A stretch of 64,000 bases of DNA from Enterobacter sp. Bisph1 (GTDB lineage: Bacteria > Pseudomonadota > Gammaproteobacteria > Enterobacterales > Enterobacteriaceae): assembly GCF_000814905.1 (NCBI RefSeq), contig NZ_JXAG01000052.1, forward strand, positions 175,582-239,581, read 5' to 3'. The notes beneath the pieces are model-generated. The model was given only the letters and a program-made list of their open reading frames with translations, ran no database searches and had not been told where the DNA came from. A program made the translations under genes and the position numbers. Shown in pieces: positions 1-9,336 of this stretch. Within the stretch, counting starts at the first letter, position 1. Every line of letters starts with the position of its first letter.

Positions 1-108
1 GCGGACATCTACCGTGGCGCCATTAATACGCTCCACCGGCGGACGCGGATTAATCGCGAGTCGGCCATCATTCAACCAGGCTTCAATATCTCGGTCACAC
101 AGACGCAT
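1..108 (-). CDS. dcd: dCTP deaminase, N-terminal 36 codons only
   Basis: The first 36 codons on the minus strand start at an ATG at 108 and read [20 protein letters not shown], then a segment matching the start of E. coli Dcd. Dcd deaminates dCTP to dUTP for dTMP synthesis. The rest lies beyond the left edge of the window. The gene follows udk at 195 on the same strand, as in E. coli, with an 86-bp gap that argues for cotranscription. The identification is firm for the visible part; intactness of the remainder cannot be judged. Confidence 0.93.
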   Translation of the reverse strand, partial: MRLCDRDIEAWLNDGRLAINPRPPVERINGATVDVR

Positions 109-194
109 TGCACATTCTCCTTTTGATGCGACACGCCCCTGAACGCGCCTCAGGGGCCAGGCAAATTAACACTGACGATGACAGCCTACCATTA

Positions 195-836
195 TTACTC
201 AAAGAATTGGCTGATTTTGGCTTTCAGGATATCAATGGCGATGCGGTTTTTACCGCCGCGCGGCACGATAATATCGGCGTACTGCTTGGAGGGATCAATA
301 AACTGCAGGAACATCGGACGCACGGTTTTTTGATACTGCGCCATCACTGAATCCATCGAGCGACCGCGCTCGTTAACGTCGCGTTTGATACGGCGCATCA
401 GGCAAATATCGAGCGGGGTATCGACAAAAATAGAGAAATTCATCTCACCGCGCAAACGTGAATCCGTTAGCAGCAGGATCCCTTCCAGAATAATGACCTT
501 TTTTGCAGCGATACGAATCGTTTCCTGCGTACGGGTATGCTCGACATAGCTGTAGACCGGCAGATCAATGGCTTCGCCGCGCTTCAACATCTGCAAATGC
601 TGGAATAACAGACTGTGATCCATCGCGCTCGGATGGTCATAGTTGGTTTTGACACGCTCTTCCATCGACAGATGGCTTTGATCTTTGTAGTAACTGTCTT
701 CCGGAATAACGCCGATATGTTCATCACCGACTTGTTCGCGTAATTCGCGATAAAGCGTACTGGCAATAAGACTTTTCCCTGAAGCCGATGCGCCGGCAAT
801 ACCGATAATGACGCACTGATGTGACTGATCAGTCAT
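195..836 (-). CDS. udk: uridine/cytidine kinase
   Basis: Cytosolic enzyme that phosphorylates uridine and cytidine to UMP/CMP in pyrimidine salvage. The 213-residue protein has the family's usual length. A P-loop [11 protein letters not shown] lies at about residues 12-22, followed by PEDSYYKDQ, a substrate-binding segment of uridine kinases, and an [17 protein letters not shown] stretch typical of the lid region. It is transcribed away from dgcE and lies upstream of dcd, the E. coli arrangement. A perfect -10 hexamer lies 67 bp upstream of the start. Confidence 0.96.
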   Translation of the reverse strand: MTDQSHQCVIIGIAGASASGKSLIASTLYRELREQVGDEHIGVIPEDSYYKDQSHLSMEERVKTNYDHPSAMDHSLLFQHLQMLKRGEAIDLPVYSYVEHTRTQETIRIAAKKVIILEGILLLTDSRLRGEMNFSIFVDTPLDICLMRRIKRDVNERGRSMDSVMAQYQKTVRPMFLQFIDPSKQYADIIVPRGGKNRIAIDILKAKISQFFE

Positions 837-1192
837 AAATTTAGCGACCTGATTAACCTGGATTGTAAAGGAAGGACGGCGCTAAAGCGCCAAACGCGGG
901 CAATTATAGGGATTTCGTGGTCGTGATACCAGTCGAATAGATGGACATTAGAGGCGGGACAAAAAGTGTCCGACTTTTCCGTGGCAAATGTGAGCTGTCT
1001 CGATTAAAGCGCGCAAAAAAGGTGCGCGGTGCGTCTGTTATTCATCAACTCAATAATTAATAACACTATGATGTTAAATTATGCGTACACGGCATATGAA
1101 TTGTAAATTGTTTGTACTAGCATAATCCGCAATAAAAATTTCATTCGTCGGACTCTGTTCCGGACGGCACAGGGCTTGCGGATAAAGCGGTA
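837..1192. other. divergent udk/dgcE intergenic region
   Basis: 356 bp without a gene. The left half holds the probable udk promoter. The right half (about 1020-1140) is AT-rich with several TATGAT/TAAATT-like stretches that could serve as the dgcE promoter, but no single assignment is convincing. No RNA gene or repeat was recognised. Confidence 0.5.
903..908 (-). promoter_or_regulatory. probable udk -10 element
   Basis: On the minus strand positions 908-903 read TATAAT, a perfect sigma-70 -10 hexamer, 67 bp upstream of the udk ATG. No good -35 hexamer is seen 17 bp upstream, so an activator or additional contacts would be needed. This is inference from sequence only. Confidence 0.45.
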
Positions 1193-4100
1193 ATGAAGAA
1201 ACAATACCAGCGCGTTTTGGTTACCACACCCCATCCTGGACTGCGGTTGCTCAGTTTAGGTCTGCTCACATTTGTTTTTACCCTGTTCTCGCTGGAACTG
1301 ATTCGATTCGACTCCGTTATTGCCCCGCTGTGGTTTCCCACCGCCATTATGACCGTGGCGTTTTATCGCCATGCGGGCAAAATGTGGCCCGGCATCGCCG
1401 TTGCCTGCGCGCTGGGTAACGTGGCCGCTACGGTGCTTATCTTCTCCTTTGATTTTGTCGAACTGCGCTACACCTTTGTCAACGTGCTGGAAGCGGCGCT
1501 GGGCGCGATGCTACTGCGTAAGCTGCTGCCCTGGTACAATCCGCTACAAAATTTAGGCGACTGGATACGGCTGGCCATCGGCAGCGCGCTGGTGCCGCCG
1601 CTGGTCGGTGGGCTGCTTATCACTCTGCTGGTGCCGTCGGAGAATACGGCGCGTACGTTGATCTATTGGGTCCTGTCGGATGCCATCGGCGCGCTGGCGC
1701 TGGTGCCCCTTGGTCTGTTATTTAAACCTCATTACCTGCTGCGCCACCGCAAACCGCAGCTGCTGCTGGAAACCCTGGCGACCCTGGCCATTACTCTCGC
1801 CCTCAGCTGGCTGGCGCTGCACTATTTACCCTGGCCTTTTACCGCAGTGATTGTGCTGCTGATGTGGAGCGCCGTTCGCCTGCCGCGCCTCGAAGCCTTT
1901 CTGGTTTTTCTTGCCACCGTGATGATGGTGTCGACGATTATCGCTCGCCAGCCGGATCTTGTCTTCACGCCACGAAGCGGAGCGATGCTTAATGCGCCGT
2001 GGCTACCGTTTTTAATGATCCTGCTGCCGGTGAACGTAACCACCATGGTGATGTATGCCTTTCGCGCCGAGCGTAAGCACATCAGCGAAAGCGAAGAGCG
2101 TTTTCGTAACGCCATGGAATATTCCGCCATCGGCATGGCGTTAGTGGGTATCCAGGGCGATTGGTTACAGGTTAACAAAGCGCTGTGCCAGTTTCTTGGC
2201 TACAGCCAGGAAGAGCTGCGCTTGATGACCTTCCAGCAGTTAACCTGGCCGGAAGATTTACCCAGCGAACTAGAACTGCTGGAGCAGTTAGTGCGCGGCG
2301 AAGTTCCCACCTGGTCGCTGGAAAAACGCTATTACACCCGGAACGGCGAGGTAGTCTGGGCGCTATTGGCGATGTCCGTAGTGCGTCACGCCGACGGTAC
2401 GCCGCTGTACTTTATTGCCCAGATTGAAGATATCAACGACCTGAAACAGACCGAATGGGTGAATAAGCGTCTGATGGAGCGCATCACCCTGGCAAACGAA
2501 GCGGGCGGCATTGGTATTTGGGAGTGGGAGCTGGAGCCGGACATTATCAGCTGGGATAAGCGGATGTTTGAGATGTACGAAGTACCTCCGCACACCAAAC
2601 CGACCTGGCATTTGTGGTACGAGCGTATTTTGCCGGAGGATCGCCCGGAAACGGAGCGCGTGATCCGCGATGCGCTGGCGGCCCGCGTCGCGTTTAAGCT
2701 GGAATTTCGCGTACCGGTTAAAGAGGGGATTCGCCATATTCGTACCCTCGCTAACCGCGTGCTGAATAAAAATGGCGAAGTCGAGCGGCTGCTCGGTGTC
2801 AATATGGACATGACGGAAGTTAAACAGCTTAACGACGCGCTGTTTCAGGAAAAAGAGCGGCTGCACATTACCCTTGATTCCATTGGCGAAGCGGTGCTCT
2901 GTACCGATATCAATATGAACGTTACCTTTATGAACCCGGTGGCGGAGAAAATGAGCGGCTGGCCGCAGGAACTCGCCATCGGTCAGCCGTTATTGACGGT
3001 GCTGCGCATTACCTTTGGCGACAATGGCCCGGTGCTGGGCAACATTCATAGCGGCGATATGTCACGCACGGCCATTGAGCAGGATGTGGTGCTGCACTGC
3101 CGTACCGGCGGCAGCTACGATATTCACTACAGCATTACGCCGCTGAGCACGCTGGACGGACAAAATATCGGTTCGGTACTGGTCATCCAGGATGTCACGG
3201 AATCGCGCAAAATGCTGCGCCAGCTCAGTTACAGCGCTTCTCATGATGCCCTCACCCACCTGGCGAACCGCGTCAGTTTTGAAAATCATCTTAAGCATTT
3301 GCTGGTGGCGGTGCAGGAGTCACACCACCGTCACGCGCTGGTGTTTATCGATCTCGACCGCTTTAAAGCAGTGAACGACACCGCCGGGCATGCCGCCGGT
3401 GACGCGTTACTGCGTGAAATCTCCTCGCTGATGCTCAGTATGCTGCGCTCGACGGACATTCTGGCCCGCCTCGGCGGCGATGAGTTCGGCCTGTTGCTGC
3501 CGGATTGCAACGTCGAGAGTGCGCGCTATATCGCCGGGCGGATAGTGGAAGCCATCAATGATTATCACTTTATGTGGGAAGGTCGCCCGCACCGCATCGG
3601 CGCCAGCGCCGGGATCACGATGGTTGATGAGACCAACTATCAGGCCTCGGAAGTGATGTCGCAGGCGGATATCGCCTGTTATGCCTCGAAAAATAAAGGA
3701 CGCGGTGTGGTTACGGTCTACGAAGCGCAGCAAGGGTTGATGCAGCATGAGCGCAGCATACTGTCGCTGGAAGAGCAGTGGCATATGATCAAAGACAACC
3801 ATCTGATGATGATCGCCCGCGGCGTGGCCTCACCGCGCGTACCGGAAGCGTGCAATTTCTGGCTGATCTCCCTGCGTTTGTGGACCAGCGAAGGGGAAGT
3901 GATGGAAGAGCACGCGTTCCGCTCAGCGTTGACGGATGCTGAGCTGATTCGTGCCCTTGACCGACGGGTATTTCATGAATTTTTCCGCAGCCACGCGACG
4001 GCGGTAGCCGGCAAAGGTCTTGGGGTCGCCCTACCCCTTTCCATTGTTGGGCTGGCGAGCCAGTCGCTGGTCACCGAACTGCTGCACTTGCTTGAGAGCG

Positions 4101-4522
4101 GCCCGATGCCGGGGCGGTTACTGCATCTGATTATCCATGCCTATGCGCTGATGCGCGAAGGTAACGCCATTAACGAAAACCTACAACGCCTGCGTCAGGC
4201 CGGATGCCACATTATTTTCAGCCATATCGGCCACGATCTGGAAATCTTCGAGCACCTGAAGCCGCAAGCGGTCGATTACCTGCTGCTTGAGCCGGAGCTG
4301 GTCAGCAACGTTCACGGTAACCTGATGGATGAGATGATGGTCACCATTATCCAGGGACACGCTCAGCGTCTGGGTGTCAAAAGCATCGCCGGGCCAACCC
4401 ACCAACCAGTAATGATGGATACCCTGTCGGGAATCGGTATCGACATGATTTATGGCGATATTATTTCCCAGGCGCAGCCGCTGGATCTGATGCTTAACAC
4501 CAGCTATTTCGCCATTAATTAA
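1193..4522 (+). CDS. dgcE: membrane diguanylate cyclase with degenerate EAL domain (YegE)
   Basis: Makes c-di-GMP from two GTP; in E. coli DgcE sits at the top of the cascade that leads, with MlrA, to curli expression. The 1109-residue protein matches E. coli YegE (1105) along its length. Residues 1-300 are a multi-helix MASE1 sensor domain. Three PAS domains follow (about 300-420, 430-560, 570-690), then a GGDEF domain with intact GGDEF at residues 761-765. The C-terminal ~250 residues occupy the EAL position but show no EAL motif, so they should not hydrolyse c-di-GMP. Start chosen at the ATG that aligns with E. coli. Its stop overlaps the convergent alkA stop by 4 bp. Confidence 0.95.
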   Translation: MKKQYQRVLVTTPHPGLRLLSLGLLTFVFTLFSLELIRFDSVIAPLWFPTAIMTVAFYRHAGKMWPGIAVACALGNVAATVLIFSFDFVELRYTFVNVLEAALGAMLLRKLLPWYNPLQNLGDWIRLAIGSALVPPLVGGLLITLLVPSENTARTLIYWVLSDAIGALALVPLGLLFKPHYLLRHRKPQLLLETLATLAITLALSWLALHYLPWPFTAVIVLLMWSAVRLPRLEAFLVFLATVMMVSTIIARQPDLVFTPRSGAMLNAPWLPFLMILLPVNVTTMVMYAFRAERKHISESEERFRNAMEYSAIGMALVGIQGDWLQVNKALCQFLGYSQEELRLMTFQQLTWPEDLPSELELLEQLVRGEVPTWSLEKRYYTRNGEVVWALLAMSVVRHADGTPLYFIAQIEDINDLKQTEWVNKRLMERITLANEAGGIGIWEWELEPDIISWDKRMFEMYEVPPHTKPTWHLWYERILPEDRPETERVIRDALAARVAFKLEFRVPVKEGIRHIRTLANRVLNKNGEVERLLGVNMDMTEVKQLNDALFQEKERLHITLDSIGEAVLCTDINMNVTFMNPVAEKMSGWPQELAIGQPLLTVLRITFGDNGPVLGNIHSGDMSRTAIEQDVVLHCRTGGSYDIHYSITPLSTLDGQNIGSVLVIQDVTESRKMLRQLSYSASHDALTHLANRVSFENHLKHLLVAVQESHHRHALVFIDLDRFKAVNDTAGHAAGDALLREISSLMLSMLRSTDILARLGGDEFGLLLPDCNVESARYIAGRIVEAINDYHFMWEGRPHRIGASAGITMVDETNYQASEVMSQADIACYASKNKGRGVVTVYEAQQGLMQHERSILSLEEQWHMIKDNHLMMIARGVASPRVPEACNFWLISLRLWTSEGEVMEEHAFRSALTDAELIRALDRRVFHEFFRSHATAVAGKGLGVALPLSIVGLASQSLVTELLHLLESGPMPGRLLHLIIHAYALMREGNAINENLQRLRQAGCHIIFSHIGHDLEIFEHLKPQAVDYLLLEPELVSNVHGNLMDEMMVTIIQGHAQRLGVKSIAGPTHQPVMMDTLSGIGIDMIYGDIISQAQPLDLMLNTSYFAIN

Positions 4523-5376
4523 CCTTCCGCGTTGTGCTCTGGCAACCAGCCCTGGGTATACCAGATATGCAGCAATGCGTAAGAGCGCCAGGGTTGCCAG
4601 CGCTGAGCGTAGCGGCGAATCTGCGCGGGCGTCATCCCGGCAAAACGCTGCTTAATCAGGTAATCATCCGGTAGAAACACATCTTTAGCCTGCCAGCCAC
4701 GCAGGGCGAAATAGTTCGCCGTCCAGCGGCCAATTCCCGGCCAGCTTTGCAGCTGCTTCATGCCCTGCTCGACATCATCCGGTTTAGCCAGCGGAAAGGT
4801 GCCGTCGCAAACGGTTTGTGCGAGATAGATTAATGCCTCGCCGCGCTTGATGGGCATGCCCAGCGCTTTAAGTTCTTCCGGCTTCGCCGCTGCCAGCTGC
4901 TGCGGGGTGGGAAAGGTGATAAAGCCGGGTGCATCCAGCAAGGGTTCACCGTAGCGCTGCGCCACTTTCGCCGTCAGTTTCGCCGCCATCGCCACGCTGA
5001 CCAACTGGCCCAAAATCGCCCGTACCCCTTGCTCAAAGGGATCAAGGCTGCCGGGTAAGCGCAAACCCGGGCGCGCCGCGCCCAATGTTCCCAGCGCCTG
5101 GTTTACCGTTGCCGCATCGCAATCGAGGTCGAATAAACAGCGCAAGCGCAGCAGACAATGATCCGCCACCGGCTCCAGCCCCTCGCTGAGAGTGACTTTC
5201 AGCATTGCTGTGGTTTCATCCGGCTCGGCGGTGATTAACCCGCGATAACCGTTGCAGGCGTACGAGCGCACATAGCGCCGCTCATCAACAACTTCAACGC
5301 CCGTAACGGCGCGCGCGCCGAGAAAACCCAACATCCATGACCAGTCATACGGTGGTTGCCACTGCAGTGTGTACAT
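4519..5376 (-). CDS. alkA: DNA-3-methyladenine glycosylase II
   Basis: Excises 3-methyladenine and other alkylated bases as part of the adaptive response. The 285-residue protein follows E. coli AlkA closely. An N-terminal TBP-like domain (about 1-110) precedes the HhH-GPD catalytic core. The hairpin LQSWPGIGRWTANYFALRGW is followed by FLPDDYLIKQRF, which carries the catalytic Asp (Asp238 in E. coli). Transcribed toward dgcE with a 4-bp stop overlap (TTAATTAA). Ada control cannot be judged; no clear Ada box was identified upstream. Confidence 0.95.
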   Translation of the reverse strand: MYTLQWQPPYDWSWMLGFLGARAVTGVEVVDERRYVRSYACNGYRGLITAEPDETTAMLKVTLSEGLEPVADHCLLRLRCLFDLDCDAATVNQALGTLGAARPGLRLPGSLDPFEQGVRAILGQLVSVAMAAKLTAKVAQRYGEPLLDAPGFITFPTPQQLAAAKPEELKALGMPIKRGEALIYLAQTVCDGTFPLAKPDDVEQGMKQLQSWPGIGRWTANYFALRGWQAKDVFLPDDYLIKQRFAGMTPAQIRRYAQRWQPWRSYALLHIWYTQGWLPEHNAEG

Positions 5377-5532
5377 AGCGACTCCTGAAAAGTATCGCTA
5401 ACAGCATAACAAACCCACGGATTTACGCCTTGCTTAAGCATCGCCTGCTTTATTGACTGGTCAGCTATTTGAGGCTATTTCCCTTACGGATAGACGTTTG
5501 GCGCACCGGGCGGGAGGAGAGTAAAATAAGCC

Positions 5533-5790
5533 TCAAAACGCGGAGAACGGGCTGAAGAAATCGTCTTTATTAATATCAGTAATTAAAAAACTTCCCTGCA
5601 ATACGCTGGTTAACCACTGCGGATTATTCGCTTTCATCCACTGTTCTTCGAACCACACGTACTTGCCCTTATCAGCCCATTCGTTCATTTTTTGCCTGAA
5701 CAACGTTGAATAGGCACCCGCAAAGCAGCCTATATTGGCCCATGGATCGACTATCCAGGCTCCTTCGCTGGATAATTCATGTAGTCTTTA
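5533..5790 (-). pseudogene. 3' fragment of a papain-fold effector-like gene, copy 1
   Basis: An uninterrupted frame reads RLHELSSEGAWIVDPWANIG, then GCFAGAYSTLF and RQKMNEWADKGKYVWF, and ends at a TGA at 5535-5533. It has no start codon of its own: a TAA precedes it in frame at about 5789. It is a clear paralogue of the fragment at 5911-6252 (shared GAWIVDPW, NI-C, RQKM-EWA). The xAWIVDPW motif resembles the His/Asp half of papain-fold cysteine protease domains found in bacterial effectors and toxins, but the usual His before AW is Gly here. This is a decayed C-terminus, not an expressed gene. The family name is uncertain. Confidence 0.55.
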
Positions 5791-5805
5791 GGAATTTAAA
5801 AGGGA

Positions 5806-5913
5806 TATGACGGAACATTATTCTATAACAAACGAAATTCGGTCATTCTGCCAGACAGTATTTCGCTTATTAAACGCCACTGATTATTATATCGAGCAGC
5901 ACGCTGAAGGTTA
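5806..5913 (+). CDS. possible 35-residue small protein between the effector remnants
   Basis: ATG at 5806 preceded by AAAGGGAT, a reasonable ribosome-binding site. It encodes MTEHYSITNEIRSFCQTVFR and 15 further residues, ending in TAA at 5911-5913 and overlapping the stop of the antisense pseudogene by 3 bp. I recognise no family. Its setting between two decayed copies in AT-rich DNA makes it as likely to be a remnant of a longer gene as a true small protein. Confidence 0.25.
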
Positions 5914-6252
5914 AGGCTCATAAAAATGTGAAGGCGTCATAGTAAAAATGCGCTTTTTGCCAAAGGTCATAAAACGTAACCACCGAGGATCGTTGGCAAT
6001 CACCCACTGACGATTGAAACGGACAGATTTCTCTTTCGCTGCCCACTCATCCATTTTTTGCCTGAACCGCGTTAAATAGAAGGAAGAGAAACAACAAATA
6101 TTGGTCCAGGGATCCACTATCCATGCACCATCTTTTGATAATTTGTTCCAGGGGACGACTTCGCCGAGATAACACAAAGATCATGAACTGTACCCTTGAA
6201 GAAGCAGATCGCCGCATTGCCTCCCTTATTCATGAGCGAATTCTGCCAGCAT
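5911..6252 (-). pseudogene. papain-fold effector-like gene, copy 2, with in-frame stops
   Basis: Reading from an ATG at 6252, one frame gives MLAEFAHE, a stop, GRQCGDLLLQGYSS, a second stop, then SLCYLGEVVPWNKLSKDGAWIVDPW and about 60 more residues ending in FYEP. The QCGD segment sits where papain-fold toxins carry their catalytic Cys (typically NCGE or NCGD), and GAWIVDPW where they carry the His/Asp. The two in-frame stops show decay. The right half is a paralogue of the fragment at 5533-5790, so the locus once held a duplicated gene. The base composition is markedly more AT-rich than neighbouring alkA and yegD, which suggests transfer. Assignment to the papain-like fold is inferred from motifs only. 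Confidence 0.5.
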
Positions 6253-6568
6253 CCTATTACTGTCCATAAATTAATATCCTTCTTTAAGGCTAAAGATACT
6301 TAAGGATAAACTTCCGATCGGTAACAAACAATTATCTGCGATTTTTTTAGGGCAATACACTGAGATATATTTTCTTTTTTTATCAGCTCACAAAAAAATC
6401 ATTTAAAAAATATATTTATTAATATTTAAAGAATTAATAAATTATAAAAAACACAAAAATAATAAAAACCCCTCAAGCCAGAAAGCGTACGCGTTCATTT
6501 TCCGGTTGTCGCCCGCCACGCATTCGGCTAAAGTCGCCCCCCTTCTTCACCGGCATGGGGATAACAAC
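6253..6568. other. very AT-rich intergenic region upstream of yegD
   Basis: 316 bp. Positions 6340-6475 are almost entirely A and T with runs of A6-T7, the composition bound by H-NS-type silencers. No gene, RNA or repeat was recognised. It probably includes the yegD promoter. Confidence 0.5.
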
Positions 6569-7921
6569 GTGTTTGTTGGTTTTGACTACGGTACGGCAAA
6601 CTGCTCGGTTGCGGTAATGCGCGACGGCGCGGCGCAGCTGCTAAAAATGGAAAACAACAGTACCTTATTACCGTCGATGCTCTGCGCGCCGACGCGCGAA
6701 GCCGTGAGCGAATGGCTCTATCGCCATCATCAGGTTGCGGCAACGGAGAGTGAAACGCAGGCGCTGCTGCGTCGGGCGATGAGCTTTAATCGCGAGGAAG
6801 ATATTGAGGTTACCCCCACCAGCGTGCAGTTTGGCCTGGCGTCACTACGTCAGTATGTACACGACCCGGAAGAGGTCTACTTCGTTAAATCACCCAAATC
6901 CTTTCTCGGTGCCAGCGGGCTAAAACCCCAGCAAATCGCGCTGTTTGAAGACCTGGTGTGCGCCATGATGCTGCATATTCGCCAGCAGGCGGAAATGCAG
7001 CTGCCGGAACGTATCGATCAGGCGGTGATTGGTCGGCCGATCAACTTCCAGGGATTAGGCGGCGATGAAGCCAACGCCCAGGCGCAAGGGATCCTTGAAC
7101 GTGCGGCGAAACGCGCCGGGTTTCGTGAGGTGGTGTTCCAGTTCGAACCCGTCGCCGCAGGTCTCGATTTTGAAGCCACCTTAAGCGCCGAAAAACGCGT
7201 GCTGGTGGTGGATATCGGCGGCGGGACCACCGACTGCTCCCTGTTGCTGATGGGGCCACAGTGGCGGGATAAAGCCGAACGCAGCGCCAGCCTGTTAGGC
7301 CATAGCGGCTGTCGCATTGGCGGTAACGATTTGGATATCGCGCTGGCCTTTAAAAGCCTGATGCCGCTGCTCGGCATGGGTGGCCAGACAGAAAAAGGCA
7401 TCGCGCTGCCGATCCTGCCATGGTGGAACGCGGTGGCCATTAACGATGTGCCCGCCCAGACCGAGTTTTACAGCGCCGCCAATGGCCGTTTACTCAATGA
7501 CTTACTGCGCGATGCCCGCGATGCTGAGAAAGTGGCGCTGCTGGTCAAAGTATGGCGGCAGCGCCTGAGCTACCGGCTGGTGCGCAGTGCTGAAGAGAGC
7601 AAAATCGCCCTCTCCGGGGACGCGCAGGTGACGGCTCCGCTACCGTTTATCAGCGACACGCTTGCCACGGCGATTGACCAGCAGGGTCTTGAATCCGCCC
7701 TCGCTCAGCCGTTGCAGCGTATCGTTGAACAGGTGCAGCTGGCGCTGGCAAGCAGCGCAACAACGCCGGAGGTTATCTATCTCACCGGCGGTAGCGCACG
7801 CTCGCCGCTGATAAAAAAAGCGCTGGCGGAAACCCTGCCGGGGATCCCGATTGCCGGTGGCGATGACTTCGGCTCTGTCACCGCTGGTTTAGCGCGCTGG
7901 GCGCAAACCCTGTTCCGTTAA
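6569..7921 (+). CDS. yegD: Hsp70-like ATPase-fold protein YegD
   Basis: Predicted cytosolic actin/Hsp70-superfamily protein of unconfirmed role. I place the start at GTG 6569, which gives 450 residues, the same as E. coli, and has GGGG eight bases upstream. A frame extending to 6506 (TTG) would add 21 unmatched residues. Visible motifs: an N-terminal FVGFDYGTANCSVAVM phosphate-1 loop, VVDIGGGTTDCSLLL (phosphate-2) in the middle, and YLTGGSARSPLIKKAL plus GGDDFGSVTAGLA (adenosine motif) near the end. It lacks the Hsp70 substrate-binding domain, as usual for the family. Confidence 0.93.
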   Translation: MFVGFDYGTANCSVAVMRDGAAQLLKMENNSTLLPSMLCAPTREAVSEWLYRHHQVAATESETQALLRRAMSFNREEDIEVTPTSVQFGLASLRQYVHDPEEVYFVKSPKSFLGASGLKPQQIALFEDLVCAMMLHIRQQAEMQLPERIDQAVIGRPINFQGLGGDEANAQAQGILERAAKRAGFREVVFQFEPVAAGLDFEATLSAEKRVLVVDIGGGTTDCSLLLMGPQWRDKAERSASLLGHSGCRIGGNDLDIALAFKSLMPLLGMGGQTEKGIALPILPWWNAVAINDVPAQTEFYSAANGRLLNDLLRDARDAEKVALLVKVWRQRLSYRLVRSAEESKIALSGDAQVTAPLPFISDTLATAIDQQGLESALAQPLQRIVEQVQLALASSATTPEVIYLTGGSARSPLIKKALAETLPGIPIAGGDDFGSVTAGLARWAQTLFR

Positions 7922-7927
7922 CCATCC

Positions 7928-7955
7928 GCCGGGGGCACGGCTCCCGGCCTTATTT
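7928..7955 (+). terminator. yegD terminator
   Basis: A GCCGGGGGC/GCTCCCGGC stem with a short loop lies six bases after the yegD stop and is followed by CTTATTTT. It is a plausible intrinsic terminator with a short U-tract. Confidence 0.55.
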
Positions 7956-8020
7956 TCTGCTGTAGCACGCGCCTAACACAAATTAGCCTGCCCGCCATAC
8001 GTTTCCAGACAGTGTTTCAT

Positions 8021-8038
8021 TTTTCCTCCATTTTTCCG
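8021..8038 (+). promoter_or_regulatory. candidate BaeR box upstream of mdtA
   Basis: TTTTCCTCCATTTTTCCG at 63-80 bp upstream of the mdtA start matches about 13 of 18 positions of the E. coli BaeR-binding site as I remember it (TTTTTCTCCATDATTGGC). Its location fits autoregulation of the mdt-bae operon by the BaeR encoded at its end. Confidence 0.5.
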
Positions 8039-8100
8039 GGGCAGGCGATAACTAAACTAGTATCATTTCGCCATTAGTATTCAATGAGACACCTATAACG

Positions 8101-9336
8101 ATGAAAGGCAGTGTTACGTTTCGCCGCACCCTTATCGCGGTCGTAGTCATAGCGGTAGCGGGCGTAGCCTGGTACACGTTCGTTCATAAAGAGACCTCTT
8201 CTAATGCCAGCGCACAGGCCCCGCGCCAGGGCGCGCCGGGCGGCGGTCGCCATGGTATGCGCGGCGGCGCGCTGCCGCCGGTGCAGGCGGCAACGGCCAC
8301 CCGTGAAGCCGTGCCGCGCTATCTCTCCGGGCTCGGCACCATTACCGCCGCCAATACCGTTACCGTGCGCAGCCGCGTTTCGGGCCAGCTTAAGGCTATC
8401 CATTTCCAGGAAGGGCAGCAGGTAAACGCGGGGGATTTACTGGCAGAGATCGATCCGAGCCAGTTTAAGGTGGCGCTGGCGCAGGCCGAGGGCCAACTGG
8501 CGAAGGACAAGGCGACGCTGGCGAATGCGCGTCGCGATCTCGCCCGTTATCAACAGTTATCCAAAACCAGCCTGGTCTCCCGTCAGGAGCTTGATACCCA
8601 GCAGGCGCAGGTGACGGAATCAGAAGGGACGGTGAAAGCCGATGAAGCCGCCGTTGCCAGCGCAAAGCTACAGCTGGACTGGAGCCGCATCACCGCCCCC
8701 ATTTCCGGGCGCGTTGGCTTAAAACAGGTGGATGTCGGTAACCAAATCTCCAGCAGTGATACCACCGGCATTGTGGTGTTAACGCAAACGCACCCGATTG
8801 ATTTGGTGTTTACCCTGCCGGAGAGCGAAATCGCCACCGTCGTCCAGGCGCAAAAAGCCGGTCAGCAGCTGGTAGTGGAAGCCTGGGATCGTACCAACAA
8901 ACAGAAACTCAGTAGCGGCGCCCTATTAAGCCTCGATAACCAGATCGACACCACTACAGGCACCATCAAACTGAAAGCACGCTTTGATAATCAGGACGAT
9001 GCGCTGTTCCCCAATCAGTTCGTTAATGCGCGAATGCTGGTGGCCACGCAGCAAGACGCGGTGGTCATCCCGGCCGCCGCGCTGCAAATGGGCAATGAAG
9101 GCAGCTTCGTTTGGGTAGTGAATGATAAAGACCAGGTCAGCAAACACATTGTGACGCCGGGCATTCAGGACAGCCAGAAAGTGGTGATTGCCGCCGGTTT
9201 GTCGGCGGGCGATCGCGTGGTGACCGACGGTATCGATCGTCTGACCGACGGCGCGAAAGTTGAAGTGGTGGAAGCAAAAAAAGTCAGCGACATCCCCGCT
9301 AAACGTGAACTCACGGCTAAAGGGGCGCACTCCTGA
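8101..9336 (+). CDS. mdtA: MdtA, periplasmic adaptor of the MdtABC efflux pump
   Basis: Membrane-fusion protein that joins the MdtBC inner-membrane pump to the outer-membrane channel TolC for export of bile salts, novobiocin and other compounds. The 411 residues (E. coli 415) start with an N-terminal membrane anchor (about 9-26) and a Gly/Arg-rich linker. A biotinyl-lipoyl half ([20 protein letters not shown]), an alpha-hairpin and beta-barrel segments follow. First gene of a six-gene operon; its TGA overlaps the mdtB ATG by one base, so translation is coupled. Confidence 0.96.
   Translation: MKGSVTFRRTLIAVVVIAVAGVAWYTFVHKETSSNASAQAPRQGAPGGGRHGMRGGALPPVQAATATREAVPRYLSGLGTITAANTVTVRSRVSGQLKAIHFQEGQQVNAGDLLAEIDPSQFKVALAQAEGQLAKDKATLANARRDLARYQQLSKTSLVSRQELDTQQAQVTESEGTVKADEAAVASAKLQLDWSRITAPISGRVGLKQVDVGNQISSSDTTGIVVLTQTHPIDLVFTLPESEIATVVQAQKAGQQLVVEAWDRTNKQKLSSGALLSLDNQIDTTTGTIKLKARFDNQDDALFPNQFVNARMLVATQQDAVVIPAAALQMGNEGSFVWVVNDKDQVSKHIVTPGIQDSQKVVIAAGLSAGDRVVTDGIDRLTDGAKVEVVEAKKVSDIPAKRELTAKGAHS

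Noticed and set aside
3780..4519. Active EAL phosphodiesterase at the C-terminus of DgcE
   Set aside because: The domain aligns with the degenerate EAL region of E. coli YegE; no E-A-L motif or metal-binding acidic residues are visible.
6506..6568. N-terminal extension of YegD from a TTG start
   Set aside because: The 21 extra residues do not match E. coli YegD, while GTG 6569 has a good ribosome-binding site and gives exactly 450 residues.
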